From positions 1-64,000 of the forward strand of contig CAAETY010000078.1 in assembly GCA_900759105.1 (NCBI GenBank): a stretch of 64,000 nucleotides of DNA, in the 5' to 3' direction. Shown in pieces: positions 24,637 through 33,795 of the stretch. The notes beneath the pieces are model-generated. The model was given only the letters and a program-made list of their open reading frames with translations. It was not told the origin of the DNA and searched no databases. Source of the DNA: Peptococcaceae bacterium (GTDB taxonomy: Bacteria; Bacillota; Peptococcia; Peptococcales; Peptococcaceae). Numbering within the stretch: the stretch's first letter is position 1; each line of letters begins with the position of its first letter. Made by a program: the position numbers and the translations under genes.

Positions 24637-25746
24637 TTAGCACATAGCCGCTTGTTGTTGCGCCTTAAAGGCACGGCCAACGGCATTTTGTTCTTTCATG
24701 CAGGCAATAAAGCCTTCTGTGGTGATGTCTTTGGAGCGGAATTTCCATTCATCGCCGGTGACGGTTTTATCTGCCATCAATTCAAATTCGCTTTCGTCAA
24801 TGTCGATATCATCGAAGCACACCGGCAAACCCATTGATGCGTTGAATTGCATCAAACGATCACGTTGCTCATATTGCTTATCGTAGGTGAGGAGACACAA
24901 TACACCGAGGGAAACAATTTCACCGTGACGATGCTTATGCCCGTTTTTGGTGACGGTCGCACCATAATACACACAATGCGCCAAAGATGAATTATAGTAA
25001 TACATTGGCATATTGGTCGTCATATTGGACACCAACCCGGTCGAAATAATAATATCCAACACAACTTGTTCCAAGGCATGGTTATTGGTGTTGGCACGGC
25101 ACGCTTCCATGGCGGCATGGCCGTAGGTCAAGAGCGGTTCGGTGCAAATCTTACTTAACTGCACGCCCATCAGTGGAGTATGTGCAAGGTCATCGTTCTT
25201 GCTGGAGAAAACCGCTTCGCATTCCTTTGAAAGGGCATCACCAATCCCTGCCCAAAGCATTTCTGCCGGAGATTCGGCAATGATTTGTGAGTTGATAAAG
25301 GTATGCACCGGAAGCTGTGGATAATAGTAATCCTTAAAAGAACCATCTGCATGGTACATTACGCCAATTGCTGTTACGGAAGCGCAGTTGCTCCCAACCG
25401 TTGGAAAGAGGCAATAGGGTTTGTCCATTTCGCTGGCAACGTATTTTACAGTGTCACAGGCGCGCCCACCGCCAACGCCAAAAATCATATCAGCTTCCTG
25501 CACCACCGGATTGGCAATCAAGGCATCGCCGTTTTCATAAGATGAATTACCGCCATACCAAATAAAATCGAGCACTTCCAGATTTGAATCTGCAATGCCT
25601 TCCAAGAGAGCATCCTTTGATTTTTCCATGGCAGTTTTCCCGCCAATCACCACAACCTTTGACCCAAAATGTCGTGTATAGAAGGCAATATCCTTATAAC
25701 AATCGGCACCAATGGAATAACTAGGCAAACATACATTAACACTCAT
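24637..25746 (-). CDS. Iron-containing alcohol/glycerol dehydrogenase family protein
   Basis: This 369-residue protein belongs to the Fe-ADH/GldA superfamily. The NAD-binding segment GVGGGRACDTVKYVA lies near residue 90, followed by PTVGSNCASVTAIGVMY. Candidate metal ligands are the Asp in GIGDALSKECE and the His residues in NSSLAHCVYYG and HKHRHGEIVS. The substrate cannot be assigned; it resembles glycerol dehydrogenase and diol or hydroxy-acid oxidoreductases. AAGGAG lies 9 nt before the ATG. Monocistronic. Confidence 0.85.
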   Translation of the reverse strand: MSVNVCLPSYSIGADCYKDIAFYTRHFGSKVVVIGGKTAMEKSKDALLEGIADSNLEVLDFIWYGGNSSYENGDALIANPVVQEADMIFGVGGGRACDTVKYVASEMDKPYCLFPTVGSNCASVTAIGVMYHADGSFKDYYYPQLPVHTFINSQIIAESPAEMLWAGIGDALSKECEAVFSSKNDDLAHTPLMGVQLSKICTEPLLTYGHAAMEACRANTNNHALEQVVLDIIISTGLVSNMTTNMPMYYYNSSLAHCVYYGATVTKNGHKHRHGEIVSLGVLCLLTYDKQYEQRDRLMQFNASMGLPVCFDDIDIDESEFELMADKTVTGDEWKFRSKDITTEGFIACMKEQNAVGRAFKAQQQAAMC

Positions 25747-25925
25747 CGCTAAACACTCCTTGTTTATTGGGCGCGGGGCCGCTGTACTGCATCAGGAAGT
25801 CTCGCGTCAAATCTGTTATATAATAATGGAATGGTCTTATTATATATCTATTCACTGGGGAATGCAAATTTTTTATCGTCTTTTCACAAAAAACTGTTTG
25901 CGGATTTTAGCTGAAGCATCATTAT

Positions 25926-25984
25926 AAAAACCACGCGTATGATTTTCTACAGAGCGTCATTACATCGCCCGACATCCGCGTGGT
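25926..25984 (-). terminator. msrAB terminator
   Basis: An 8-bp GC-rich stem (25930-25937 with 25977-25984) closes a long loop and is followed by a T-run on the minus strand. The interval 25747-25925 holds no gene. Confidence 0.65.
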
Positions 25985-26018
25985 TAGTTTTTGCATTTAG
26001 TACTGCTAGATTCCAGCC

Positions 26019-27137
26019 TTATTTCTCGAAGAGGTACAAAAGATAGCCATAGCCCTCGGCTTCCATCTTTGCATACGGCACAAAGCGGAGGGACGCACTG
26101 TTGATGCAGTAGCGCACGCCGTTTGGCGATTCCGGATCGCCGGTGAATACGTGACCAAGATGAGAATTTCCTGCGCGGCTACGCACCTCAGTGCGCCGCA
26201 TGCCATGGCTCCAATCCTTTCTCTCTACCACGGCCGGTTCTTCAATCGGTTTTGTGAAGGCCGGCCAGCCACAGCCACTTTCAAATTTATCTGTGGAGGG
26301 AAAGAGTGGTTCACCGGTGACCACGTCCACATAAATGCCTTTCTCAAATTGGTTCCAAAACTCACCGCTAAAGGCGCGCTCGGTGCCGTTCTCCTGTGTA
26401 ATACGATACGCATCCTCTGTCAGCATATCCCGTATGGATTCCGTAGCAGGCTTTTTGTAATCGCCCGGGTCAATGCGTAGCTTGGAGAATAGCTTCATTT
26501 CCGCCTTTGGAATGTGGCAGTATCCACCCGGATTTTTTTCGAGATAGTCTTGGTGGTGTTCCTCCGCCGGATAGTAGTTCTTCAGCGGACCGATTTCCAC
26601 AAAGAATTTTTCATTACGCTCACGCTCAATCTCGGCAATGCGTTCCACCGTTTCCTTTGCCTTGTCGTTGGTATAGTAAACGCCGGTCTGGTATTGGCTT
26701 CCGATGTCGTTGCCCTGCTGGTTTTCCACCGTAGGGTCAATCACATAGAAGTACGCCAACAGCAAGGCATCAAGACTCACTTGTTCAGTGTCATATTCCA
26801 CTCGAACCGTTTCTCGAAAGCCCGTGTCTCCCTTGCAAACGGTTTTGTAGTTGGCGTCTGCTTCGCAGGTGCCGTTGGCATAGCCACTCTCGACATCAAT
26901 AACACCGTTAATGGATTGCATCAACTGTTCCAAGCCCCAGAAGCAGCCACCTGCCATGTAAATAACGTTTTCAGTGCTATCCACATACATGCTTTCTTCA
27001 CCGGATATATCTGCGGACTGTCCGGTTCTCTCTTCTTCCTTTGCTTCTGTTTCCTGTGACATGTTTTTCTGCCCGGCAGTACACCCGCCCAGCATCAGTG
27101 CCGCAGCAATCAGAAGCGGTAATACGCTCCGATACAT
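26019..27137 (-). CDS. msrAB: Surface lipoprotein methionine sulfoxide reductase MsrA-MsrB fusion
   Basis: This 372-residue protein has a lipoprotein signal (lipobox LGGC, Cys19), an acidic linker, an MsrA domain with GGCFWG (catalytic Cys65) and an MsrB domain with SGCGWPAF and the catalytic Cys344 in RYCINS. It repairs both S- and R-methionine sulfoxide in exported proteins. The start at 27137 has AAAGGAGGA 7 nt upstream. A TlpA-like thioredoxin lipoprotein gene ends 37 nt upstream and probably supplies reducing power, as in the streptococcal SpMsrAB2-Etrx system. Confidence 0.95.
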   Translation of the reverse strand: MYRSVLPLLIAAALMLGGCTAGQKNMSQETEAKEEERTGQSADISGEESMYVDSTENVIYMAGGCFWGLEQLMQSINGVIDVESGYANGTCEADANYKTVCKGDTGFRETVRVEYDTEQVSLDALLLAYFYVIDPTVENQQGNDIGSQYQTGVYYTNDKAKETVERIAEIERERNEKFFVEIGPLKNYYPAEEHHQDYLEKNPGGYCHIPKAEMKLFSKLRIDPGDYKKPATESIRDMLTEDAYRITQENGTERAFSGEFWNQFEKGIYVDVVTGEPLFPSTDKFESGCGWPAFTKPIEEPAVVERKDWSHGMRRTEVRSRAGNSHLGHVFTGDPESPNGVRYCINSASLRFVPYAKMEAEGYGYLLYLFEK

Positions 27138-27174
27138 AACGTCTTCCTCCTTTCTAAGACGATAAATTCTTTCG

Positions 27175-28113
27175 TCAGCCTTTATCGGCAGCAAGCGCCT
27201 GATCAATAAGCTTTTTCAGCGTTTCCGCCTGCTTCTTTTCTGTGATGGCACCTACAATTGCATCCCCCACGATATTGCCGTTACGGTCCACCACATAAGT
27301 TGTAGGGAAAGCAAAAATATTGTCGGTAAATGTTCCAATCTCACCGTCTGCGTCAAAATACACATTCTGATAAGTCGCACCTGTCTTGCTCAATACATCC
27401 TTCGCTTCGGAGATCGCCGTTTTGTCGCCATCTAAGGTAAAGGTATTGACACCGATAAGCGCGCCACCCTTCTCCGTAAGCTCCTTATTCAGTGCATCCA
27501 ACGCCGGAAGCTCACCCACACAAGGATTGCAAGAGGTAAACCAGAAATTTACAACAGTGACGGCGTTACCGGAGAATAGCGTATCGCTCTTTACCGGGTT
27601 TCCGTCCAAATCCTTTCCTTCAAATGCCGGGAACTTTTTCGCACCGGTGTCATCCGGTGGGACGGTCTTATCATTGCCTGCAGGCATACTCATGGCACCG
27701 TCCAAGGATTTCCTGGCAACCTCGGGATATTTTTCTTCAAGCATTGTTAGCTTGTTCTCAATATCGCTTATCTTCTTGGCTTCACTTTGAAGTAGCTTCA
27801 GCTCCTCAGCCGTAAACTGTTCCTTATTGTCTTCGATGGTCTTGAGCAGAAAATCACCGTAGTTTTTTCCATCCTCCTGCATGGTCATGCCCTTATCGGC
27901 TGCCATGAAGACTTTTTCCCAAAGCGCTTTGTTTTCCGAAAAAATCGCATTTTCCTGTTCCATCAGTGTCTTGTACATGCTAACCGCTTCTTCGACATTC
28001 TTTGGTTCGCTTCCCATTCCATCCATTTTATCGCCGTCCTTTGTGGTGCAAGCCGCCAAACCGCATACCATCACCAGCATCAGCATCAGCGTTAAAAATT
28101 TCTTTGCGTTCAT
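27175..28113 (-). CDS. TlpA/Etrx-like thioredoxin-fold lipoprotein
   Basis: This 312-residue protein has a signal with lipobox LAAC (Cys22), a helical domain of about 120 residues (40-155), then a thioredoxin-like TlpA domain with active site Cys195-Asn-Pro-Cys198 (WFTSCNPCVGELP) and the cis-Pro segment FAFPTTYVVDRNG. It probably reduces the adjacent MsrAB on the cell surface. The helical N-terminal extension is unusual for plain TlpA proteins. No ccdA-type electron conduit is next to it. The start at 28113 has AAGGAGG 7 nt upstream. Confidence 0.92.
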   Translation of the reverse strand: MNAKKFLTLMLMLVMVCGLAACTTKDGDKMDGMGSEPKNVEEAVSMYKTLMEQENAIFSENKALWEKVFMAADKGMTMQEDGKNYGDFLLKTIEDNKEQFTAEELKLLQSEAKKISDIENKLTMLEEKYPEVARKSLDGAMSMPAGNDKTVPPDDTGAKKFPAFEGKDLDGNPVKSDTLFSGNAVTVVNFWFTSCNPCVGELPALDALNKELTEKGGALIGVNTFTLDGDKTAISEAKDVLSKTGATYQNVYFDADGEIGTFTDNIFAFPTTYVVDRNGNIVGDAIVGAITEKKQAETLKKLIDQALAADKG

Positions 28114-28289
28114 GTTTGTTCCTCCTTCATGCTGTTGTTTTTGCAATGTTTCTCTGTTTTTTTTGCCACCATCATAACATGCACGCATTAAAATCCCTGT
28201 TAAGAACGCAAATTTAACGTAAATCTTATCTATTGATTGCTAAAATGAGGAACAACATAAAGGTAACGAACAAATAAAGGAGGACGCTA

Positions 28290-28967
28290 ATGCATCTTTT
28301 GGTAATTGAAGACGAGCGCGCCCTGTGCGAAATGATTGTCCGCAGCCTGCGACGCTCGGCATACAGTGTAGACTACTGCTATGACGGAGAGAAGGCGCTG
28401 GCGCTTCTTGGCGTAGAACGCTATGATCTGGTGCTGTTGGATTTGAACCTACCGGGCAAGGATGGCATGACTGTGCTACGCACCCTGCGGCAATCCGACC
28501 GGGAAACAAAGGTGCTGATTCTCTCCGCCCGCAGTGAAGTCGAGGACAAGGTAACCGGATTGGACGCCGGTGCTAACGACTACCTGGCAAAGCCTTTTCA
28601 TTTAGCCGAGCTGGAAGCCCGTATTCGCAGTCTAACCCTACGTCAGTTTACCCAGCCGGATGTGCTGCTAATCTGCGAAGATTTGCACTTTGATACCCGT
28701 TCTCGCACCGCCATCGTCAATGGACAGACACTAACGCTCACCCGCAAGGAAACAGGCATTTTAGAGTATTTAATGGTCCATCAGGGACGACCGGTGAGTC
28801 AAGAAGAGCTCATAGACCACGTTTGGGACAACAGTGTAGATAGCTTCAGCAACTCCATCCGGGTACACATCTCCGCCCTGCGCAAAAAGCTCCGTGCCAC
28901 ACTGGGTTATGACCCTATTCGCAACCGCATCGGCGAAGGCTATCTAATAGGGGGCAGGGAACCATGA
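28290..28967 (+). CDS. OmpR-family response regulator
   Basis: This 225-residue regulator has a receiver domain (phospho-acceptor Asp51 in LVLLDLNLPG, Lys in YLAKPF) and a winged-helix DNA-binding domain (about 125-222, ending GEGYLIGG). It is divergent from the tlpA-msrAB genes with a 176-nt shared upstream region, so it may control them, comparable to the HprSR (YedVW) system that controls MsrPQ in Escherichia coli. AAAGGAGG precedes the ATG. Confidence 0.93.
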   Translation: MHLLVIEDERALCEMIVRSLRRSAYSVDYCYDGEKALALLGVERYDLVLLDLNLPGKDGMTVLRTLRQSDRETKVLILSARSEVEDKVTGLDAGANDYLAKPFHLAELEARIRSLTLRQFTQPDVLLICEDLHFDTRSRTAIVNGQTLTLTRKETGILEYLMVHQGRPVSQEELIDHVWDNSVDSFSNSIRVHISALRKKLRATLGYDPIRNRIGEGYLIGGREP

Positions 28968-30103
28968 GCAAGCTTTCTTTGCAATGGCGTATCACGCTGA
29001 TGACTGTTTTGCTCATCGGCCTTACCTGCGTTGCCATGAAATGGCTGCTTTGCACCTCCGGCCTCCATTATATGGATGCCATCGGAGAATCCCTGCAGGG
29101 CAATCCCACCGGCGGAAAGCCTGCCTTTTTCGATCCTCAGACAGCCGAGCTTGGGCAAAATGTCACCATCGTGATTCACCAAGCGCAGAAAGGCTTTTGC
29201 ATAACCAACTGGTACATTACCGCAGGCGTAATGGTATTAAGCGGCATCCTCGCTTATTTTGTCAGCGGACGTGCCCTCAATCCCCTTCATCGTTTTTCCG
29301 CGCAGGTGGAAAAGGTCCAGCTGAGCAATCTGGCAGATATGAAAATCGAAACAGATGTACTGCCGGAATTCCAACAGCTCAGCCACTCCTTCAACCAAAT
29401 GCTGGAACGACTCAATAATGCCTTTGTTGCACAAAAACAGTTCACCGGTAACGCCGCCCACGAACTACGCACGCCGTTGGCATTGATGCAAGCACAGCTG
29501 GAGCTTTTTCCCGCAGAGCATCCCGATATGCTACCGGAAACGGCGACATTTCTCTGTTTGCTCCAAGAGCAAACAGAGCGCTTAACTCGATTGACAAAGA
29601 CCCTACTGGAAATGAGCAATCTACAACAGGTCGCACGCAATGAACAGATTCAGCTTGCACCCATGATTGAAGAGATTTTCGCAGATTTGGCGCCACTGGC
29701 AGAAAAATCCGGCATCACACTAAAACGAGATGGGGACGGCATAATGATTGGCAGCGACGCACTCATCTACCGATTGCTCTTTAACCTCACCGAAAATGCC
29801 ATTAAATACAACCGCCCGGATGGCTTGGTGCAGGTTTCTGTCACGCAAGCATCCAAAAAGCTCCTCATTCGTGTTTCCGACACCGGATGGGGCATCCCCG
29901 ATGCCTATCAACGGAGCATCTTCCAACCCTTCTTCCGTGTGGACAAATCTCGTAGTCGAGCGTATGGCGGCGCAGGGTTGGGGCTTTCACTGGTGTGGGA
30001 GATTGCCAATCTTCACGGTGGCTGCGTTTGGGTTGAAAACAGCACCGCAAATGGCACCACCATCGCAGTGGAAATGCCAACATCACAGATAGCGGACGTC
30101 TAA
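28964..30103 (+). CDS. Sensor histidine kinase
   Basis: This 379-residue kinase overlaps the regulator by ATGA. It has two membrane spans (about residues 9-29 and 83-103) around an extracellular loop of only about 55 residues, then HAMP, HisKA with His166 in NAAHELRTPL, and HATPase (NLTENAIKYN, GWGIPD, GGAGLGLSL). The small sensor loop suggests it reads membrane or protein-contact signals. The loop and neighbouring span contain a few Cys, which could sense redox state (inference). Confidence 0.93.
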   Translation: MSKLSLQWRITLMTVLLIGLTCVAMKWLLCTSGLHYMDAIGESLQGNPTGGKPAFFDPQTAELGQNVTIVIHQAQKGFCITNWYITAGVMVLSGILAYFVSGRALNPLHRFSAQVEKVQLSNLADMKIETDVLPEFQQLSHSFNQMLERLNNAFVAQKQFTGNAAHELRTPLALMQAQLELFPAEHPDMLPETATFLCLLQEQTERLTRLTKTLLEMSNLQQVARNEQIQLAPMIEEIFADLAPLAEKSGITLKRDGDGIMIGSDALIYRLLFNLTENAIKYNRPDGLVQVSVTQASKKLLIRVSDTGWGIPDAYQRSIFQPFFRVDKSRSRAYGGAGLGLSLVWEIANLHGGCVWVENSTANGTTIAVEMPTSQIADV

Positions 30104-30166
30104 TCGCCTTTTGTGTGCCTTGCCAATCGTCTTTCGGCTTTGGCCAACGCTTCGCTATACAAAATC

Positions 30167-30222
30167 AAACACGAGCACGCCTTATACTTATTGACAGTAT
30201 GGGACGTGCTCGTGTTTTTTTG
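30167..30222 (+). terminator. Terminator of the two-component operon
   Basis: A 13-bp stem (30167-30179 with 30205-30217) with an inner ATACT/AGTAT stem and a T7 run on the plus strand. The AAACACGAG/CTCGTGTTT arms recur near 63361. Confidence 0.85.
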
Positions 30223-30252
30223 TATTTTTCCCCACTCACATTCGCAGAACGC

Positions 30253-30289
30253 AAAAAGCAACGCTTGAATGCCTTCATAGCGTTGCTTT
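30253..30289 (-). terminator. Terminator of the OatA-like gene
   Basis: A perfect 11-bp stem (30255-30265 with 30279-30289) on the minus strand, 16 nt after the stop; the T-run is short. Confidence 0.7.
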
Positions 30290-30305
30290 GTTAGTCCCTA
30301 TTAAA

Positions 30306-32255
30306 TTAGCCCTTTGCCGGCTCTGCTGTTTCAGCGTTGGCACCTTGGTCCTGTGCTTCTGCTTGCGCTGCTTGTTCTGCAGCTGCTTCGTCTGCCAGGC
30401 GATCCTGCTCTTTGCGTTCCTTACTTGCAAGGTCTTCATAGAGTCTGTCTGCAATAAGCTTGGCAAATTGTTCGGAGCCTTCCGGAGTTGGATGGGTGCC
30501 GTCTTCATAGAGCAGTTCCGGATGTTGGTCAATAAAGCTTTTCCAGTCAATCATATGGAAGTTGTCTTTTTTGCTCTTATCGGCATAGTTTTTGAGCATT
30601 TCATTGACACCGTCCTGCCATTCACGTGGCACCTTGGTGTTAATAAGATATACTTGTCTGTCACCGATTTGCTTCATCAAGGCATCGAGCTGCTCTTCTG
30701 TGAATGGACCGTTAGACCCCAACACAAGAACAACAATGTCATTCATTCCGCCATTGTCGATAAGCCCTTGAATGACTTCGCCGCTCTGACTAAGCTGACG
30801 GCCGACTTTCCCGTCAATCGTTGCCAATGGGAAAACCTCGGTAAGTGGCGCCGCCGCCCCCAGCAGAATAGAGTCACCGACAAAGGTCACTTTGAGGTCA
30901 CGGCAGAAGAGCATCACTGAACGGCTGAGATAATCCACGTCCTTAATTTCTGCTTGGGCATTGCGTTCTTGCAACGCTTTTTGCTTCGCCAATAAACGTT
31001 CGTTGGCTTCAATTTGCGCTTGCATTTCTGCCACGGTTTCGTTTTCGCCACTGGTTGCGCGGGCAAAGCCAAAGCCGCTTGATACGCACAGTGCCACCAA
31101 CAATACAACAGCGACAAAATGCACCCAGTTGGTAGTCATTGATGCCAAGAAATTGCGAAAACGGCGCATGTCCGGTAATTTTCCGTGCGTTAACTTGCTG
31201 ACAAAGGCCTTTTCGATGAAAAGGTAGGTCGCAATAGAAAGCGCCAGGAGAATAATCCATTGAATCCACTTATTGGCAGAAAGGAATGGCGTCATTCCGC
31301 CCATGGTAAGCACCGGATAGTACCATAAATAGGTACTGAAGGTGCATTTTCCCAAAAAGACGAGCCAGTTAAAGCTCAAAAGACGCTGTACATAGCTGTT
31401 TGGCACCGTCAGCGCTGCTACGACAACAGTGCTCACGACTGCAGAAAGGAACATGCCACCGCGATAGGTCAAAAGGGCTTGGTCTTGCAATTTTACGGAA
31501 AGAACGCCCAAAATAACCATCCCAACAATCCCAATGCCACCGGCTAAGTGTGAAAAACCGGCGCCACGTTCACGCGCCACTTTGCCCGGATGCCATACGG
31601 TCCCCAACGCACCGCCCAAGGCAAATGCATAAAGACGGGTATCGGTGCCGTAATACACTCGGGATGGATCGCCATTACCTGCATAGAGCACCGCCATCAA
31701 TACAGCGCTCACCACTGCAAGCACAATTTGAACCACAGCAATAAACTGTGGGCTTTTTTTCATACGGCGAAGGCCCACGATAAGCAGTGGCCAAAGAAGG
31801 CCCAATTGCATTAAGACAGACACATACCATAAGTGGGTAAACGCCGACGGATGCACATATTGTTCAAAATAGGAAAAACCCAAATTGATTTGCCACCAGT
31901 TGTTCACAAAACACACGCTGCTAATCAGTGCACCGCGAATGTTATACAGCAAATCGCTATAGAACAAATTGATGATTGAAACGACCGCCAGAAATACAAT
32001 CACCAGCGGCACGCCTAAACGCAAAACACGCTTAATCGTGTAGGCAAGATATTTTATGCCAAAATCTTTAAATTCCCATTTCATTAAGCTTCTAGCTAAC
32101 AAGAAGCCTGAAATGACGAGAAATAAGTCAACCCCAATAAAGCCCCCGCTGACCAAATGGGGAGCGTAATGATACGCCAAAATTGCCAACATCGCAAACA
32201 GTCTCAAGCTGTCCAATGCCGGGAAATATTCTTTGCGTGGTGCTTCTTTCTTCAC
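30306..32255 (-). CDS. OatA-like peptidoglycan/surface O-acetyltransferase
   Basis: This 649-residue protein combines an N-terminal acyltransferase-3 membrane domain (about ten spans, residues 10-390, starting YFPALDSLRLFAMLAILAYH) with an extracellular SGNH domain. The SGNH catalytic residues are Ser462 (VGDS), Asn in LGSNG, and Asp585/His588 in DGTHP. This is the architecture of OatA, which O-acetylates muramic acid and gives lysozyme resistance. The C terminus is a low-complexity Ala/Glu/Gln tail. The start is GTG at 32255 with GAGGGG 5 nt upstream. It follows mltG by 38 nt, so a two-gene cell-wall unit is likely. Confidence 0.9.
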   Translation of the reverse strand: MKKEAPRKEYFPALDSLRLFAMLAILAYHYAPHLVSGGFIGVDLFLVISGFLLARSLMKWEFKDFGIKYLAYTIKRVLRLGVPLVIVFLAVVSIINLFYSDLLYNIRGALISSVCFVNNWWQINLGFSYFEQYVHPSAFTHLWYVSVLMQLGLLWPLLIVGLRRMKKSPQFIAVVQIVLAVVSAVLMAVLYAGNGDPSRVYYGTDTRLYAFALGGALGTVWHPGKVARERGAGFSHLAGGIGIVGMVILGVLSVKLQDQALLTYRGGMFLSAVVSTVVVAALTVPNSYVQRLLSFNWLVFLGKCTFSTYLWYYPVLTMGGMTPFLSANKWIQWIILLALSIATYLFIEKAFVSKLTHGKLPDMRRFRNFLASMTTNWVHFVAVVLLVALCVSSGFGFARATSGENETVAEMQAQIEANERLLAKQKALQERNAQAEIKDVDYLSRSVMLFCRDLKVTFVGDSILLGAAAPLTEVFPLATIDGKVGRQLSQSGEVIQGLIDNGGMNDIVVLVLGSNGPFTEEQLDALMKQIGDRQVYLINTKVPREWQDGVNEMLKNYADKSKKDNFHMIDWKSFIDQHPELLYEDGTHPTPEGSEQFAKLIADRLYEDLASKERKEQDRLADEAAAEQAAQAEAQDQGANAETAEPAKG

Positions 32256-32293
32256 AATATCCCCTCTTCAAAAAACTAAAACCGTATCACCGA

Positions 32294-33634
32294 TTACTTG
32301 AAGTTTTCGCCTTTAATATCGCCGGTTTCCTCGTATTCTTTTTGCCAAGCGAGGTGTTGGTCATAATCGCTGGTATAGAAAACTTCACCGGTCTTGATGT
32401 TTGCGTAAAAGTAAATATAATCGCTCTCGGTAGGGTTCAACGCTGCAGCAATCGCATCCTCACTAGGATTATTGAGCGGACCCGGTGACAAACCTGTGTT
32501 TGCATACAGGTTGTATGGAGAATCTACTTCCAAGTCCTCGAAGGTTACCAGCTCCTTGTGGGTTTCCAATGCATAGAGCACGGAAATATCGGATTGAATA
32601 GCCATGCCTTCTTTGAGGCGATTATAAAATACGCCCGCAATCAAGCGACGGTCTTCGGTGGTCTGGCCTTCTTTTTCGACCAAAGAAGCGATGGTCATAA
32701 TCTGTTGCAAATTATATTCAGACGCATCGATTTCACTTTGATATTTTTCTAACACAGACGCTGTCTTATCAAGCATCTGCTTTACAAGGGCATGGAGTCC
32801 GGTTTCTTCGTCAAATTCATAGGTTGCCGGGAAGAGATACCCTTCCAAAACATAACGCACATCTTCTTTGCTGTAAGAGATTTCGAGGAATGGATATTTG
32901 CTGACAAGCTCTTGCAAAAATGCATCATCAGTCATCACTGCCAAGAAATCTTCCTTGCTATACTTGGTGCTATCTGCCACCACATCGGCAATTTGATCCA
33001 CGGTAAGCCCTTCAGCTACAGCTATTTTCACCACACCGGCAGTTGCCGCACCTTCTTGCAGATTTTGAACAACCTCTTCCAAGGTCATGGAAGGAGAAAG
33101 TTCGTGAATGCCAGCTTGAATATTGGTCGCTGCGCCTTGCACACGCACATAGAGCTTAAAAGCGGTAGCAGAACGAATCACGCCGGTTTCTTCAAGCATT
33201 TGGCCAATATCAGACACAGGCATGCCGCTTTCGATTTCTACCTCGATGGTTTTGGTATTGGAAGCATCGGCCGGCACTGTTAAATCACGGCCAAAGGTAA
33301 TGCCGCCCATGGCGGACACCACAACGCAAAGCACCAACACAATGCCCACCCATGGAATGGCCTTTTTACGTTTTTTCTTTTTTGCTTTTTTGGACTTTTT
33401 GTCGCTCTTTTGGTTATCAAGTTGCACATTGGTATCCTGTGCGCGGGTATAGGTTGCCTGTTCGGGAGCAGCTGTTCGCGTTTGCATAGAAGCTTGCGCT
33501 TTTTCGCCTTCTGCCACACCGGCCTTCACCACCGGAAATTCTGCGGTTGAGCTGTCGGTCACAGACGGCGCCTGTGGCTCATTTGCCGGTGGCTCAGGAA
33601 TTGGTTGCCCGCTCTCTGGTCTTTCTTCTGACAT
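32294..33634 (-). CDS. mltG: Endolytic murein transglycosylase
   Basis: This 446-residue protein has a Pro/Glu-rich cytoplasmic N terminus, a Lys-rich stop (KKSKKAKKKKRKK), one membrane span (about 94-110), a LysM-like part and the YceG/MltG catalytic domain with Glu320 in ASLVEKEG. It cuts nascent glycan strands. The start at 33634 has AAGGAG 10 nt upstream; a GTG 9 nt earlier is too close. The N-terminal cytoplasmic extension of about 90 residues is longer than in Gram-negative MltG and typical of Gram-positive homologues. Confidence 0.93.
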   Translation of the reverse strand: MSEERPESGQPIPEPPANEPQAPSVTDSSTAEFPVVKAGVAEGEKAQASMQTRTAAPEQATYTRAQDTNVQLDNQKSDKKSKKAKKKKRKKAIPWVGIVLVLCVVVSAMGGITFGRDLTVPADASNTKTIEVEIESGMPVSDIGQMLEETGVIRSATAFKLYVRVQGAATNIQAGIHELSPSMTLEEVVQNLQEGAATAGVVKIAVAEGLTVDQIADVVADSTKYSKEDFLAVMTDDAFLQELVSKYPFLEISYSKEDVRYVLEGYLFPATYEFDEETGLHALVKQMLDKTASVLEKYQSEIDASEYNLQQIMTIASLVEKEGQTTEDRRLIAGVFYNRLKEGMAIQSDISVLYALETHKELVTFEDLEVDSPYNLYANTGLSPGPLNNPSEDAIAAALNPTESDYIYFYANIKTGEVFYTSDYDQHLAWQKEYEETGDIKGENFK

Positions 33635-33756
33635 CGTATTCACGCTCCTTAAAACGGATAAAATTCTAATGCATACTTATTTAAGTTTAGCACATGGCCC
33701 CAACACACACAAGGAAAAGGACGCATGAAGCCCCTCTTATCTTTTGACAAAGCAAT

Positions 33757-33788
33757 AAAAAAACACCGCCCTCGTCAAAGAGCGGTGT
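33757..33788 (-). terminator. Terminator of the M16 peptidase gene
   Basis: A 7-bp GC stem extended by a short inner pairing (33763-33769 with 33782-33788) and a T7 run on the minus strand. Confidence 0.85.
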
Positions 33789-33795
33789 CACCTAC

